A stretch of DNA of 34,708 nt, taken from positions 1 through 34,708 of the forward strand of contig CAJCIC010000053.1 in assembly GCA_903970185.1 (NCBI GenBank), in the 5' to 3' direction. Position 1 is the first letter of the stretch. The number at the start of each line of letters is the position of its first letter. Source of the DNA: Gammaproteobacteria bacterium. Lineage in GTDB: Bacteria > Pseudomonadota > Gammaproteobacteria > Burkholderiales > Burkholderiaceae_D. This document shows positions 34,692 through 34,708 of this stretch, piece after piece. Below the pieces are notes generated by a model. That model saw only the letters and a list, made by a program, of their open reading frames with translations. It made no database searches and was not told the origin of the DNA. The translations under genes were made by a program, and so were the position numbers.

Positions 34692-34708
34692 CGCGCGAAG
34701 CAGGCAGC

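Overview
The window looks like chromosomal DNA from a high-G+C betaproteobacterium, most likely of the order Burkholderiales. This is inferred from recognised gene families and gene order (tsaE-amiC ... mutL-miaA ... purM / hda-HAD-pcnB-folK-dNK-panB-panC and glnE / yhdP-nit2-tldD), not from any rRNA or marker search. Nearly all of it is dense housekeeping sequence with short or overlapping gene junctions. No rRNA, tRNA, CRISPR array, insertion sequence or prophage was recognised.

Layout. (1) 1-3264 is the accessory-looking end. It holds a GT2 glucan glucosyltransferase of the OpgH/MdoH family on the minus strand without an opgG partner beside it, about 570 bases with no convincing gene, and a PIN toxin / ribbon-helix-helix antitoxin pair preceded by an inverted repeat. 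This part is visibly less G+C-rich than the rest. (2) 3265-9255 carries tsaE, amiC, a DUF697-like protein, a minus-strand DedA protein, then mutL and miaA. (3) 9328-14148 has a lipoprotein hydrolase (+), then on the minus strand purM-fahA-hmgA (purine synthesis overlapping tyrosine/homogentisate breakdown genes) and a 67-residue membrane protein. (4) 14395-20030 is a tight plus-strand run: hda, a HAD phosphatase, pcnB, folK, a deoxynucleoside kinase, panB and panC, mostly joined by 4-11 base overlaps or very short gaps. (5) 20039-25709 on the minus strand holds glnE, then the exported DUF1800/DUF1501 pair. (6) 25794-34555 on the plus strand holds the AsmA-like giant YhdP, nit2, tldD and an S9 peptidase. 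(7) The last 90 bases contain a promoter-like sequence and a 22-codon reading frame with six aromatic residues in seven positions, followed by base-pairing segments, as expected of an attenuation leader for an aromatic amino acid gene just beyond the window.

How the genes work together. Several pathways are visible: envelope growth and cell separation (amiC, DedA, yhdP, opgH), tRNA modification (tsaE, miaA, and pcnB for RNA tails), DNA replication control and repair (hda, mutL), vitamin and nucleotide synthesis (folK, panBC, purM, dNK), tyrosine catabolism (hmgA, fahA) and nitrogen control (glnE). The points most worth a second look are the aromatic leader peptide at the right edge, the apparently leaderless mutL start, the purM-fahA-hmgA coupling, and the toxin-first PIN system with its operator-like repeat.
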